64,000 nt of DNA from Lumnitzera littorea (taxonomy: Eukaryota; Streptophyta; Magnoliopsida; Myrtales; Combretaceae), in assembly GCA_024138015.1 (NCBI GenBank), contig JAMXBB010000012.1:20519105-20583104 (forward strand), given 5' to 3'. The translations under genes and the position numbers were made by a program. Of this stretch, positions 1 through 11,282 are shown one piece after another. The notes below the pieces were generated by a model that did not search any database, was not told the origin of the DNA, and worked only from the letters and a program-made list of their open reading frames with translations. How positions within the stretch are numbered: position 1 is the first letter of the stretch; each line of letters begins with the position of its first letter.

Positions 1-1663
1 GAAGATGATATTTGAAATAATAGAAATATTATATGTGTATTATATACATAATAGGTAATGATACATAATATGCAAAAATTAGAAATATAATAAATAGAAA
101 ATGTTAGAATAAAAATTGATATCATATTAATAATAGGAATATATACAAAATCTAGTAAGAGACTTAAATATAGGTAATTATATAAAAAATATAAAATTTT
201 CTCACATCGAGAGTATGTTCGGTGCACTAATAAGGATTTAAGTGTACTGGGTAAAATAAAATACTGATTTAGAACTAAAAGTGATAATTAGGATACTCGA
301 GCCTAATGGAATGAATTTCACATTTGTATTCGAATTGTATTTTTAGGCTTTATGTATAATATCCTTAATTGGAACCACTTTAGAATCTAAATCAGAACTA
401 AATTCAGAAACTGAACCCTAAACTAACCTAAGATAAATTAATAATAACTATTATATATATGGGAAGAATTAAGTTAAATCATAACCTAGAGCATATATAC
501 ATATACATATCATCAAGATATAAATACTAAAAACACATTTATATTATATATTATAAGGCACACGAAGATGAGTTGACTTGCAATTAGTTAAGTGAGCGAC
601 CAAGGACACTAGGTAAGTTGGGGTTAATACGTTGTTATATTTTGGAGTACTAAATTGTAATACTTGAAGGGTTAAAATTATACATGATTGTGCTTATTAG
701 ATAATTAATTGTGCACATGTCCTTGTTTTTGAGTTTAAAGATATGATTCCAATTGCTGTCTTATGTGATTTGTTAAAATGATCGAACACTTTAAACTGTA
801 TCTAATTAAATATATGGCTTAAAATTCTAAACTGGACATGTATAGCAACCTATTAAGGAAATGTTAGTATTCTCCGGCTAAATACCAACCCTTTCGAAAG
901 GAATAGCGCTGGATAGCATAATTGGTCCCTTCTTCATCCTTAGTCGAACTAAGTAACAGTGAGGAGGTCGCAGTAAGGGTGAAATCAATGGTTCAAAGGT
1001 AATCGTAGAAAAAGCGGTATCTTTATTGCACAAGCCTGGATTTGATTATGAGTTGTTGCATTAACGAAAACTCTTCAACCCGAATTAAAACAAATGCAAT
1101 TTCTTTAATCTCACGACAGGCCGGACAATATAGTGCAACGGTATTTGCTTGAGCATGTATTGCACTTAATAATTTAGTTAATAACCCTATTTATGTTTGT
1201 TGTATGATTTTGAGTCTCCGTTCTAACTTAGTGAGCTGTAATTGCTCACATCTCTATAGAATTTATTGCAGATGCTAGTTAGGAAGCGGATTACAATTAC
1301 CTTGAAACTAGTAACTAAGGATCTTGGGGAGTGAGAAAATACATCTGAAGAACAAATATATCTTTAAGGCCTTAGCCTTTATTTAGAATCTCTCATTTTC
1401 AAATAATGTATTATTTAGGAAATATAGAACAACAAAATCCTACAAACATTATTTGTAATACTTAAATCTTAGTATATATACATGATTTCATACTTTCTTA
1501 AGTAAATAACTTATTAAATTCATGAACAGTTTACTTCAAAGTTAATTAGCTATGGATGTCTTGTATAGATCAGGTCTAAGATAGCAGCTGTAAAGTTAAC
1601 TTTTATCCTAGAATAGTTCGCATGGCGGGACTATTACGACTTTACCGCTTCAAAGCATGACGC
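1..1663 (+). mobile_element. 3' part of a long LTR, family 1 (cut by window edge)
   Basis: The end of this block (about 1560-1663) matches the 3' terminus of the complete solo LTR at 33913-36656: a run containing atagcagctgt, then a ggcgggact-ttacgact segment shortly before the terminus. The stretch 870-1400 matches 59450-59960, another copy of the same family, but is missing from the copy at 27085-29577, so the family varies by large indels. The terminal CA appears mutated to CG. The 5' end lies outside the window. I see no retrotransposon protein in it. The family assignment is by eye. Confidence 0.6.
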
Positions 1664-2640
1664 ATGACTGGCCTGATCTTCTTGCGAATGTAATCTTGCT
1701 TAGAGGGCAGAAATTGATTCAACCAATTTTTCGGGATGGCCTGGGGGAAAGAATACTTATCTAACTAGATTTCATGAACAGGCTCAGGATTAACACTACC
1801 TTGACTTTTCATATCTATATTACATAAAACATAAAATGACACGATTATTTACAATAAGATCACTAAATTTACAACAAAACTAAATATGATATTAATAATT
1901 TTGCAGCTTTTTCAAAAATATTTTTTTTTAAATTATGCAGCCTTTCACTCGCTAAGAGACGATAAAATAAAACACATATAGTATAGGAAATAAAATATTC
2001 ACATAGAAATGAGCATAAAAAAATCAAATATAAAAAAAAAATATAGTATGCTATATACACATATAATGCAATAAGGGTCGATAATTAATAAATTATAGAA
2101 ATTATTGTGAATCCGTGATCGAAAAATACCCTTATATATAAGTAGGTCCAAAATATGATTTTAAAAAAATGCGGCTCGTGAATATTTATATATAAGAGTT
2201 ACTATTTTTTTTTAATTTCCCCCTTTTTAAAAAAAAAGAAAGTCAAACCGATCGCAAATTAAATCGAACTTTTCCTATAATTTAAAAATAACTATTCTTT
2301 TTTTAAAAAAATTATGCAAGAAGGTGGAGTTTACGGGTCTCAAACTCTATAGCTTTAAGAATTTTCGGAAAAAAACTTAGTAGACTACATCGAATCTCGA
2401 ATGGGCTCACCTATCATTGCTAGGTGGGGGTAAAAACCCAAGCGACCTGAGGGTTAGCCCACCCCAACCCTCCTAATTCCCAATAAGGGCCCATTGGGTC
2501 AAGCTTTTTTTTAGGGTCTGTATCACTAAAAACCCATTAGTACAAATATAATACAAAAAAAATAATACAAAAAGCCCACAAATTAATTTTTAATTTTTTC
2601 ATAACTAACCCACTAGGGGTCCTTAGTAGAGTCGCTAATT
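1664..2640. other. AT-rich stretch without recognisable gene
   Basis: It holds long A and T runs and short dispersed homologies. No protein or RNA gene is recognisable, and the short open frames here have composition typical of chance. It is probably repeat debris between two LTR remnants. Confidence 0.4.
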
Positions 2641-4921
2641 CTATCGAGTCTTATTTCGGTTTTTCTTAATTTAACCTATATCAAGCTCAACCTACTTAAT
2701 ATAAATTACTTAACATTAAATCAAGGAAACATTTGTCTTTAAAAAAAAATTTAAAAAAATTAAAGTCGCCAACCAGTTAAATTGATAAAAAATGAAATTG
2801 AAAAAACCCTAATTTGGCTACTGATTCGCGAATTTTCTAAGAAAATAATTTTTAAAAAAATAACCAGAAAAATTGAATTCAGGAACTAACCTATTAAGAC
2901 TAAATCACCATACAAAAATAAAAAATTAATTAATGGGCTTTATTTTTATATTTTTCTAAAAAATACTAAACTATATACAAATACGAAAAAGATAACTAAA
3001 ATGAATTTTTTATTAAGAATTTTTAAGAAAAAGGAAAAAAAATTATTTTTTATATGGTTACCCCAAAGGTGCCTACATAGTTCTTTTTTTATAAAATATT
3101 TAGTGGGTAAATTTCTTTTATTTTTTAAAATCAAGCTAGATATAAGTTTATTTAACCATTTATTTATTTAAAAAAAAACCTAAAAAATCTAATTTCATGA
3201 ATCTAAGAAAATCCTAACTAATTACATCTTTTTGGAGAACTCCAATTTAAGATTTGTTTTATTTTAAAAAAAAAATCACTACATGTAAAAAAATATCTAC
3301 ATGCAAGGCCTACCTTTATATATGTCTTTCCTAAATCTCAACTACAAGATACATTCAAGATACGTTTAAGATACAATCTAAATACATATCTTCATACGTA
3401 TCTTTTCTAAATCCTAAATGTAAAATACATATCTCAATATATATCCTCTTCGAAGATACGGATCTTGTAGGGGAGATACGCTTATTTTCAAAAAATGCAA
3501 TTTTACTAAAAATGTAATTGTGCTAAATTTATTAAAAATTAAGATTATCTAAGAAAATAAGCAATATAAAAATAATCATAAAAAACCTGTACTTAAAAAA
3601 TAAATTAGTAAAAAGAAAAAACAATCTAACTAATAAAATAAATAACTAATAAAAAATAATAATAATTTTTATCTAAACTGTTTGAGTCACGCATAATCGG
3701 CATCGTGTTGATCGTGTACGATGTGCAACAGTACATGTAACAATGGATGGTGTGTGAAATCAAGTGATCGTACGTGTACAACTTGTGTTGGCTTATCAGG
3801 TGGACGTGTAGGTGTATGTGAACTGTGTGCCTTCAGATTAGTGAGCTATCAGTGTGAGTGAAAGTTGTGTTCATCAAGGAAAACTGTGTAAGTGTATTGC
3901 ACGTGAATGTAGTGCTGGTGTTGTGGACAAGTATGAACATGTCAAGGTGTGATTGCATGCTTTGGTCAGCAATTTATGTTGTACATGATATGTGCAATGA
4001 GGGGCTCAACAACTTACATTCGTTAAGCTGCGTGTGTGTAGATGTGAGGGGGCTACTATGTTGTGTTGCTATGGATTTCGGCTGTATGTTGTTGTTCGGT
4101 CAAGCAATTGGTGATCAGTCAGGGGGAACAAATGTTTGCATATAAGGGAGCTATCGATTAGGGGGTTCGTACAACATAGATTGAGGGGGGAGGACGTAGC
4201 AGGCATGTTAGCTGTTTAACATACTTATTGATTTAGACTTCAGTGTGTTCTAATTGCAGAAGGCAAAGGTGGACATAAGGAGCAGGGGCTATGTGATTGT
4301 TGAATTGTGAAGCAAAGACAGTAGACTTCAACTTGTATTCATTGAATTGTAGCAGTATGGGTGAATTGTGTTTCAAGATTGTGTATTTGAAAAACCATAT
4401 CCAACATCACCTGCAAACTTATTATTTATAAACCCACAATTGAATCTTTCATATCTCAAGATATGATCATAAACTTATATACGGAAGATACAATAACGAT
4501 TCTTTAGAGATTCAACCTAACTTCTAGAAACCCTACTTAATTTATGCATACTATTTTCCGGGCCAGATTTGATCTAATTTGATTTAACCCAATAATCTAC
4601 TTAATAAATTCTAAATCTATTTTAACTCAATATAAATTAGATACAAAATCTACTTTATATCGGATCGGATTAAAATATTTTAATGAAACCCAATTTTTCA
4701 ATGACTTAAAATTTACTAAATTGATCACTCGCTATTATCTGATTCGATACTAAACGATCCGACTCGATTTGACTTAACTCGATATAACTCGACTAAACTC
4801 GACTCGCTATAACTTGACTTTATTTTTATTGTTTTTTAATTTTCATTTTTATTTATTTTTATTTTTATTTCTGACTGAATAAAACTATTAAAATAAAAAT
4901 AGCAAAAATGAGATGTCTACA
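2641..4921 (-). mobile_element. Decayed solo LTR, family 2
   Basis: The right end (4902-4921) is the reverse complement, with a few changes, of the start of the LTR at 42268 (TGTAGGCACCCC...). The left end resembles the reverse complement of that LTR's end near 44388, with its terminal TG mutated. Both copies carry related segments rich in the short word gatac/atctt and a segment with repeated actcga words. The length of about 2.3 kb agrees with the 2.1-kb sister copy. No coding domain is present. Flanking 5-mers do not match, so boundaries are approximate. Confidence 0.55.
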
Positions 4922-5695
4922 ATATTGATATTGGTTTCATTTTTACCCATAAATCAACCAATAAAGCTAGTGATTAGGTAGCTTCACATACTAGAAAGGG
5001 AATGTATCTCTTTGATTAGTGGTTAAGCACCCGATTTGCCCTTCTAAAGCTACTCTATGTTGATTCCTTGTTTTTTCCTTTTTGTGATCACTGTCAATCC
5101 TTTTATACTCTTAGTGATGTTGGTTGACTTTTAATGAATCTCAGTTTTCTTTTGGCTAAAAAAAAAATGTTATTACTATAATATATAGTAACAAAAAATA
5201 TTGTATTTCATATATTTGTTTGAGAAGTAATAATAATACGGGACTGTAAAAATTTTAAAAAATAGTTAAACAACTTTAGGTAAGCACCCCTTTATAAGGG
5301 GGAGCGGTGTTTAAAAAGAAAGGGAGCTTAAAATACTAATGTAGTATTGTAAACAACTCTTTTAAGTAACAATTGATAATTAGTAAAAATAAATAAATAA
5401 ATAACCATTGATAAACATGTTTGGTTATTAAACATTTTATTTTATGTTGGTGCTTTGCAAATATAGTACTTGAGTCGTAATATTTGCATTATTTAATAAA
5501 AAATGGCAACTATTGTTATGTGATGTTGCATTTCTTCCATTTGAAGATTTGCAATTCTATTTTAATTGCATGTGTCATTTCATACGAATATGAAAAAACA
5601 ATAATTGTTATGTAAAATTATAATATATTTTCACATAATTAATTATTTACATCACATTTTATATAAGCTATAAATGCATATATTGTTATTAATGT
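4922..5695. other. Intergenic, no recognised feature
   Basis: AT-rich sequence with simple A and T runs. I see no gene and no clear repeat boundary. Confidence 0.4.
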
Positions 5696-6282
5696 CCTGT
5701 CTGTTTCAAGGAAAATGTTTCAAGGAAAATCTTTTGCAAATGAAAAATATTTTCTTAGTATGTTTTCATATGTTTGAATGTCTTTATAAAAATGTGCTAA
5801 AAAAATTTTTCCACTGTTTGGTGTGAATTTTATGTAAATTGCAATCATACTTAAATAGAATATCATCAACGTAAAATCATGAGTTTATTACAAGTTTTTT
5901 ATGTAAAAGTAGAACATGTAAATTAATTTTTAATATTCATTCTTATAATCTCCTTGGCTTATATTTTAAATTTTTATCAGCAAATGTTTCGAGTTATTTT
6001 TTCATTAAAATCCTTATATATATATATATATATATATATAATTTGTAAGTCAATTTATATAATAATCAATTTGAAAATTACTTTTTGAAAGTTAGAAAAC
6101 TTTTAGAAAGTATTTCAAAAAATGACTTTTCGTTTTAAAAAGCGTAAGTTATTTTCCTAAAAAATGTGACAATTTTCCCTTTAATAAGAAAATGTTTTCC
6201 CTTACAAGAGAAAATGTCTACTTAAAATGTCACATTCAATCTAACAAACAAAGAAAAATATTTTTTTCTAAAACAAATGGGG
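5696..6282. mobile_element. MITE-like inverted-repeat element
   Basis: The left end cctgtctgttt matches the inverted right end (read inward as ccccatttgttt). Inside both ends are A/T-rich words built on gaaaaatatttt and ggaaaatg in inverted order. There is no coding capacity. The size of about 590 bp and the layout fit a non-autonomous DNA transposon. A target-site duplication is not obvious, so the superfamily is left open. Confidence 0.45.
6015..6040. repeat. (TA)n microsatellite
   Basis: A pure run of 13 TA units lies inside the MITE-like element. Confidence 0.95.
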
Positions 6283-6900
6283 TATAAGTTAATTGTAATA
6301 GTCTTTTAAATAAATTTGTTATGTCGAAATCCATATATAGTGCTATTATAATTAATTTAAAATAATTTTGGAAATATGTAAAGGAAAAAAAAATAGAGGG
6401 GAAAATTCAGAGACCTAAGCCTACTTAACCATTTAAAATTTGAACTAGCCTAACACTATATTGAGCAAATTTAGAAAGAGATGAAATATATAGAAACAAG
6501 AGTAAGGAAAAGAATGGAAATGGGAAGAAAACAAATATTATTTATATTTTGTGTTTAGATATTTAAGAAGAAAACGGAAAGAAATAAGTAATTTAATAGA
6601 TTATATTACCTTATTTTCTTTTAGCAAATTTAGATAATAGAAGTATCTTTGTAGCTTTACAAAATTTCTATCTATTTTCACAACTTTCTCTCCAAAATTA
6701 GAGAGAACCATACTAACTTTATCAATAAAAATATTTCCTCTCTTTTTAATTCTTCTCCTTAAGTTTCTACATTTATTTTAAATTATCAATCCCATAATTT
6801 CTACCATTTTTCATTGAATTCATTCCATTTCTACCCATCCAAACACACAAATGTCAGCCCAATTCAAAAGGCTTTGCTGAAAACCAGTATGAGCCTAGTC
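6283..6900. other. Intergenic; probable further MITE debris
   Basis: The segment about 6550-6845 ends in a word (cccatccaaacac) that read inward resembles the tgtttagat stretch at its left, a pattern common in plant hAT-like MITEs. The match is weak. No gene is seen. Confidence 0.3.
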
Positions 6901-6902
6901 AG

Positions 6903-6968
6903 TTGGGCCTATCGGTAGAAAAACCCAGTCATTGGGTGTCTATAAAAACTACCCTCCAGAAACCCTAG
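6903..6968 (+). promoter_or_regulatory. Core promoter of the snoRNA-bearing unit
   Basis: A tgggcc motif (6904-6909, Site II-like) is followed by a TATA box, tataaaa (6941-6947), and then a telo-box-like aaaccctag just downstream. This combination is typical of plant genes for ribosome biogenesis and of snoRNA clusters. A transcription start near 6970-6975 is inferred from TATA spacing. Confidence 0.5.
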
Positions 6969-7234
6969 AGTCCCAACGTGAGCTGGCCGTTTTCTCCATC
7001 GCAATCTCTTTCCGTGTTTATCGTTTCAGTTTTAAATCTTATTTTGTTTTCTGGCCAAGTGACGAACTTTTTCATGTGTTGATTACTCATATGAAATGAG
7101 TACTATGATTCGATTCATTTATTGAATAGGAAGATCTGATGCCAGTGATTCTCTGTTTTTCCCCCAATTGTCTTCAATCATTCATTACTCATCATGGTTA
7201 TTTCCATTTTCTTTTTTTAATTTCGATTTTACTC

Positions 7235-7327
7235 AGCCTGTGATGACTATATAGGGTAAAATCTGAAAGCAAAATTTCAAATTTTGCAAGTGTCTGGAAT
7301 CTATCAGAACTAGGACGGTCTGAGGCT
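7235..7327 (+). ncRNA. C/D-box snoRNA with 25S and 18S guide sequences
   Basis: A C box gTGATGA (7240-7246) and a D box CTGA (7320-7323) are closed by a terminal stem agcct (7235-7239) with aggct (7323-7327). An internal D' box CTGA lies at 7263-7266. Upstream of D', 7252-7261 is complementary to the 25S rRNA stretch TTTTACCCTA. Upstream of D, 7309-7319 is complementary to 18S ACCGTCCTAGT. The rRNA sequences are recalled, not searched. By the D+5 rule both guides would direct 2'-O-methylation of a U. Two independent rRNA complementarities at the correct positions make a chance match unlikely. I do not assign a family name. Confidence 0.72.
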
Positions 7328-7500
7328 TATTCATTATCTTTTTGTTTTTAAGATTATTATCATCATGGGTGCTCTTATCTCTTTTTACAGTGTTCGTCAA
7401 ATGAAATTGTCGTTAACAAATGTGTGTTTCTCCGAAGAAGGTTAATTCTTTTTTTTTTTTTTTTTTAAATGGGGGGTGGAGTGTTCTGTGAGAGAAACCA

Positions 7501-7583
7501 TGTTGTGGATGATGAGACGTAAATAAATTCAGTTATCCCTGTCTGATGCATTAGGGCTGAAAATATTTACTCTGACACAAACA
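7501..7583 (+). ncRNA. C/D-box snoRNA guiding 25S rRNA
   Basis: A C box ATGATGA (7509-7515) and a D box CTGA (7572-7575) are flanked by tgttgtg (7501-7507) and cacaaaca (7576-7583), which pair with one bulged A. The D' box CTGA lies at 7543-7546. The 13 nt directly upstream (7530-7542) are perfectly complementary to 25S ACAGGGATAACTG, in the peptidyl-transferase region (recalled sequence). The predicted D'+5 target is a G. I recognise no rRNA match for the D-box guide. It lies about 170 bp after the first snoRNA on the same strand, as in plant snoRNA clusters. Confidence 0.7.
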
Positions 7584-8810
7584 CTTGAATGTTATGAAGA
7601 TTACGAAAATCCTATTCCCTTTTCTTTTTTTTTTTTTTTAATTGAGTTTGATTAAATTTACAAATTGCAGGGATTTTCATTTCTCCTTTTGCTAATTTTC
7701 TTCAATGTGAAATCCATTTTTGTGCAATGTGAGAACTGCAGCAGTATGAACTAGCTCAACGTCCTTTCTATTTTTTGAGTTCAGCACGAGCTTGAGTTCA
7801 ATCTACGGGAGAATATATATTATATGGATTAAATTGGACAATTTCTAGAGCCATATATGGCATTAATGTGATATCTTATTTAGAAGTAACCCAAAAGAAA
7901 AAATATTTGGTGGCGGATTGAAAAATGGTGGGTACAGGGGGGTTCACGGGTGCTTGAAACCAGGGTTATCAAAAGTTATGCCGAGTTTTAAGTGTAAAAA
8001 GGGCATTTCCCATGTTTGGTCAAAATAAGGTGTTGAAAATGTAAGGAAAGATGATGCTTGGAGTAAAAGAGCTTATATCTAACACAAATTTAACTCGTGT
8101 CGTGTAATAAATTTCGGATTTTTGTGAAGTTTATTTTAATTGTTTGATACTGCGGTCACCGCTTCTTTTTTGCCGATATATTTACTGCGCTGCGGCATAT
8201 GAAACCCTAAATCTGCAGTTAATAAACACAAAATGACTAAGAGCCCAGTTCTCTCCGAACGGAAGGAGATATTTGTCCATGATACCGTTCACTAACTCGA
8301 TACAAAAGGCTTGCTCCGGGGCGGATCTGATCACCTACAACACATGGTTCTAGACACCAAAGAGCTTCTGTATAGAACCTTCTCTTTAGAAGGACGATAA
8401 AAGCCAAAGAGCCGTAAGAGTGTGGACGAAAGGGGAAGGGGTCTCCGACTTCTCGAATGCATTATTTGCTTGCAGTGCGGTGCAGGTACAAGCTCAAGGC
8501 AATTAAAACGGTAAGCTAACGTTTGCACTGAGAAAGCAAAGAATTTAGTGGATTTTTTGGTGTACGACGAAGCACATAAGCAAGCAGCAGAAGATGCTCT
8601 TTTCTTAATCCCTCCTTTTGGTATATGTTCTCTTTTGAAGAATGATTATGTACAGCTATGAGGAAGCTTTAAGACTTCCACTGCTGAATAATTGGAGATT
8701 CAGATTGATCTAGTCCATCTCCTGCTTTTTGATAATGGCTGATGTAATATGCAAAAACTCTTTGTGCTCCTCCCCTTTTGAATAAATAAAAATCTTTTTA
8801 TCACCGGAAA

Positions 8811-9580
8811 AAGAAAAAGAAGTGCAAAACTATAATAGAGTAACAATTTTTAATCCATCCCTGGTGTAAGTACACTTTGTATCACGAACCATGCTTGTTA
8901 ACTGGATACTCTGAAAGGACGTATTTATCTAGCGTGTACGCTACATGGATTTCATGGAACTCTCCTTGAAAAGGGGGATATAGATTTAGAAGGGAAAGTT
9001 TTTTCATCAAATAAAAAGATAAGTATAGAAATTATAGTAATTAATTAGTTTAAAATATTTTTAAAATATCATTCTAAATAAATCCCTTTTATATTAATTC
9101 ATTTTTCTTTTCTTGAACTAATTCTTTTCTGCAATTTTCATTCCCTTCTAATTCTTTTTTTTTTTTTCTTTTTTTAACTTCCCTTCTCTTCTAATAATAA
9201 CTGGTTCGGAAAGAGAGCATCGGTCCGAAACATACACATGAAGCCATCAATTGTAAAGAATGTGGTGTTTCCCAGGACGAAATTTCTCTAAATTCGAATG
9301 TGTTGTGGATGTCTTAGAAAAAAAGGTAAACCATTAAACGCTACATAGTTGACAAAAAAATAAAATGAAATAAAAAAAATAGACGCTACATAGAGATTTG
9401 TCCAAATGAAATCCACAAGTATAAAGTGAAATATTCATGTGATTGGGAGGATGGATGCGGTAATTTCATCCGAGTAGAACTTCACACATAGAAAAAAGGA
9501 CCTCAAATAGCTACAGCCACAAAATTTGGAAAGAAAAAAAAAAAAAAAAAAAAAAACTGAGATTACCTGCGTGGTTTTAT
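8811..9580. other. Intergenic between snoRNA unit and BPC 3' end
   Basis: AT-rich, with a T run near 9160 and an A run at about 9534-9556. No gene is recognised. The part near 9580 may be the end of the BPC 3' untranslated region. Confidence 0.4.
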
Positions 9581-10041
9581 AAACTACATATGATAATGTC
9601 TGCGCAGCATAAATGATGCATTTTCTATCCTTACAATTACAACATAACAGTGATCAAGAATCCCTTTCTACAATTCAATTACATAAAAGGTGGCAACGGA
9701 ACGCTAGTCCCTTGACTGAAGGCTTAAGGCACGAACACTTCTTGAACTAAAAATCTATGAACAAATCAGCGGGGCACCAAATTTTACATGGTTTCCCTTA
9801 TTTCATTAGCCCCACTGAGTACTAAAAATACCAATCTAGACGTTATGAATGCTTAAAAGGAGACCAAAAGGGAGAGGGACCGGTCTGATCAGTTTGCAGC
9901 AATCAGGATGATTTGATTTGTCCAAACTCATGACTCAAAACTGAGTTGGCCATGGAAATGCCCTACCAAGCTAATAAAGAAGCTTTTGCTACACGCTGTG
10001 TCTCCTTTTTCTTCACTTACTGGAGTAACTGTTCATACAGG

Positions 10042-11282
10042 TTACTTGATTGTGATGTAGCGATTTGTCCCATGCTTGGCCCAGTGGTCTTTCAGATCAA
10101 CTGGGTTTGATAGGTCATGACCTTCTGCCGCCAGGCGGCTAAGCAGTTTGTTGAAAGCACTTCCACTCATTTTTCTTCCGCCTACTCTTGCATGCCTTTT
10201 GTTTGGCAATGCTGGCAATGGATACATGGACAAAGTGGTCGTGCAACACGAAGACTGCCAACCTCCACTTCCCCATTTATAGCACTGCCTCAAGATTCCA
10301 GTGCACGAGCATACAGGAGGTGGCATGGTAGTTTCATCAAATGTGACCTGGTTCAACCCTAGATCCTGTCCCTTCCAGTCTGATTTTGACCCTGAAAGCT
10401 GCTCATGCCCACCCTTCCATTCGTCAGATTTACCAAACATGGCCTTATTCAAGTCCTCGTTTTCCTTCTTAATTCTCCTCGGAGTTTTTGGACCCTTCTT
10501 CCCAGATGACATTACCTTGTCCTCCTTTGCGCGTTTACCCTGCCTGGACTTCCCAGCTTCAGTTGAGACTGGTGAAATAGGGATGGCATCATTGACATGC
10601 ATTTCCGTTGAATCATAATTTGTTTCACTCACATTGTTTGCATGATTCACATGCTGCTGAGGATGGTGCATATGCTTCACCCCACGAGAGATTTGACATC
10701 CTGGAGGGCATGAGGACATGTTACTGCTAGCCAAGGAATTTTCTCGATATTGAAGAGTTGCGATGGCATTGTCCCTTTCTATTATAGCATTATTTCTTTC
10801 AGCAATCGCCATATCTCGTTGGTGAAATGCAATGTCTCGCTCTGCAATTGCAGTTTTTTTCTCAGAAAGGGCCAAATTCCTTTCTTGAATGGCTGCATCT
10901 CTCTCAGCCATAATAGCCATTATCTGCTTCATTGAAGGCTGATGTTGCATCAACCACTACAACAACACAGTAGCAGAGAACTCTCAGAAGCAGTAAAAAC
11001 TTGAAACTTGGAGTCGTAATTATGACAATCATACACCACAACCATGAAAGCAAGTATGACGAGGTAAAGTTAGTCTCTACCTGACTCTGAGCAGTTTTAT
11101 ACTGCTCCACTTACTCTCAGAAGCAGTAAAAACTTAAATCTTGGAGTCATAATTATGACAACCATACACCACATCCATGAAAGCAAGTATGACGAGGTAA
11201 AGTTGGTCTATACCTGACTCTGAGCAGTTTTATACTGCTCCGCTTTGTGTCTTCCATTTTCACGATGCCCACCATCATCCAT
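10042..11282 (-). CDS. BASIC PENTACYSTEINE (BBR/BPC) group II transcription factor, BPC6-like
   Basis: Nuclear regulator of a plant-specific family that binds GA/CT repeats. The coding exons are 11214-11282 (23 codons beginning MDDGGHRENGRHK) and 10042-10956, joined in phase 0 with donor CAG|GTATAG and acceptor TAG|TGG, giving 327 residues. Residues about 33-90 form the group II coiled coil of repeated AERD/ERN heptads with alanine positions. A basic Lys/Arg-rich linker near 160-195 is a likely nuclear signal. The last 89 residues are the DNA-binding domain with the five spaced cysteines (CSC, C, CC), the RMSG-like segment (here RKMSG) and the terminal WAKHGTNRYITIK. The domain is complete and the length is usual for the group. 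The exon 1 start was chosen because MDDGG is the conserved family N terminus; reading exon 2 alone would lose it. Intron 1 (10957-11213) contains a copied piece of exon 1 (see 10980-11245). A leader exon near 19533 is probable. Confidence 0.93.
10980..11245. repeat. 133-bp tandem duplication covering exon 1 end and its 5' splice site
   Basis: Copies 10980-11112 and 11113-11245 are adjacent and differ at about eight positions (roughly 94% identical by eye). The right copy holds the real 3' end of BPC exon 1 and its donor. The left copy, inside intron 1, repeats the codons for EQYKTAQSQ and a second donor, CAG|GTAGAG. This leaves a decoy 5' splice site about 133 nt into the intron on the minus strand. 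Confidence 0.9.

Larger units (their letters stand above)
6970..8810 (+). ncRNA. Putative snoRNA host transcription unit
   Basis: This interval sits between a TATA/Site II/telo-box promoter and an AATAAATAAA polyadenylation-like signal at 8781-8790. I find no convincing protein-coding frame. It contains two C/D-box snoRNA candidates (7235-7327 and 7501-7583). Its 3' part (about 8240-8480) is richer in GC than the surroundings and has several short perfect hairpins, including ggttcta/tagaacc near 8344-8378 and ccttct/agaagg just after. The simplest reading is a polycistronic or intronic snoRNA precursor. A spliced gene with a very small coding frame is the alternative. Exon limits cannot be set from sequence alone. 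Confidence 0.45.

Noticed and set aside
3858..4145. 95-codon plus-strand frame
   Set aside because: It sits inside the decayed family 2 LTR; Cys/Val-rich chance composition and no recognised domain.
8331..8528. 65-codon minus-strand frame
   Set aside because: It is antisense to the likely non-coding snoRNA unit and overlaps hairpin-rich sequence; no domain.
10117..10618. Plus-strand frames of 81 and 105 codons
   Set aside because: They are antisense shadows of the BPC coding exon.
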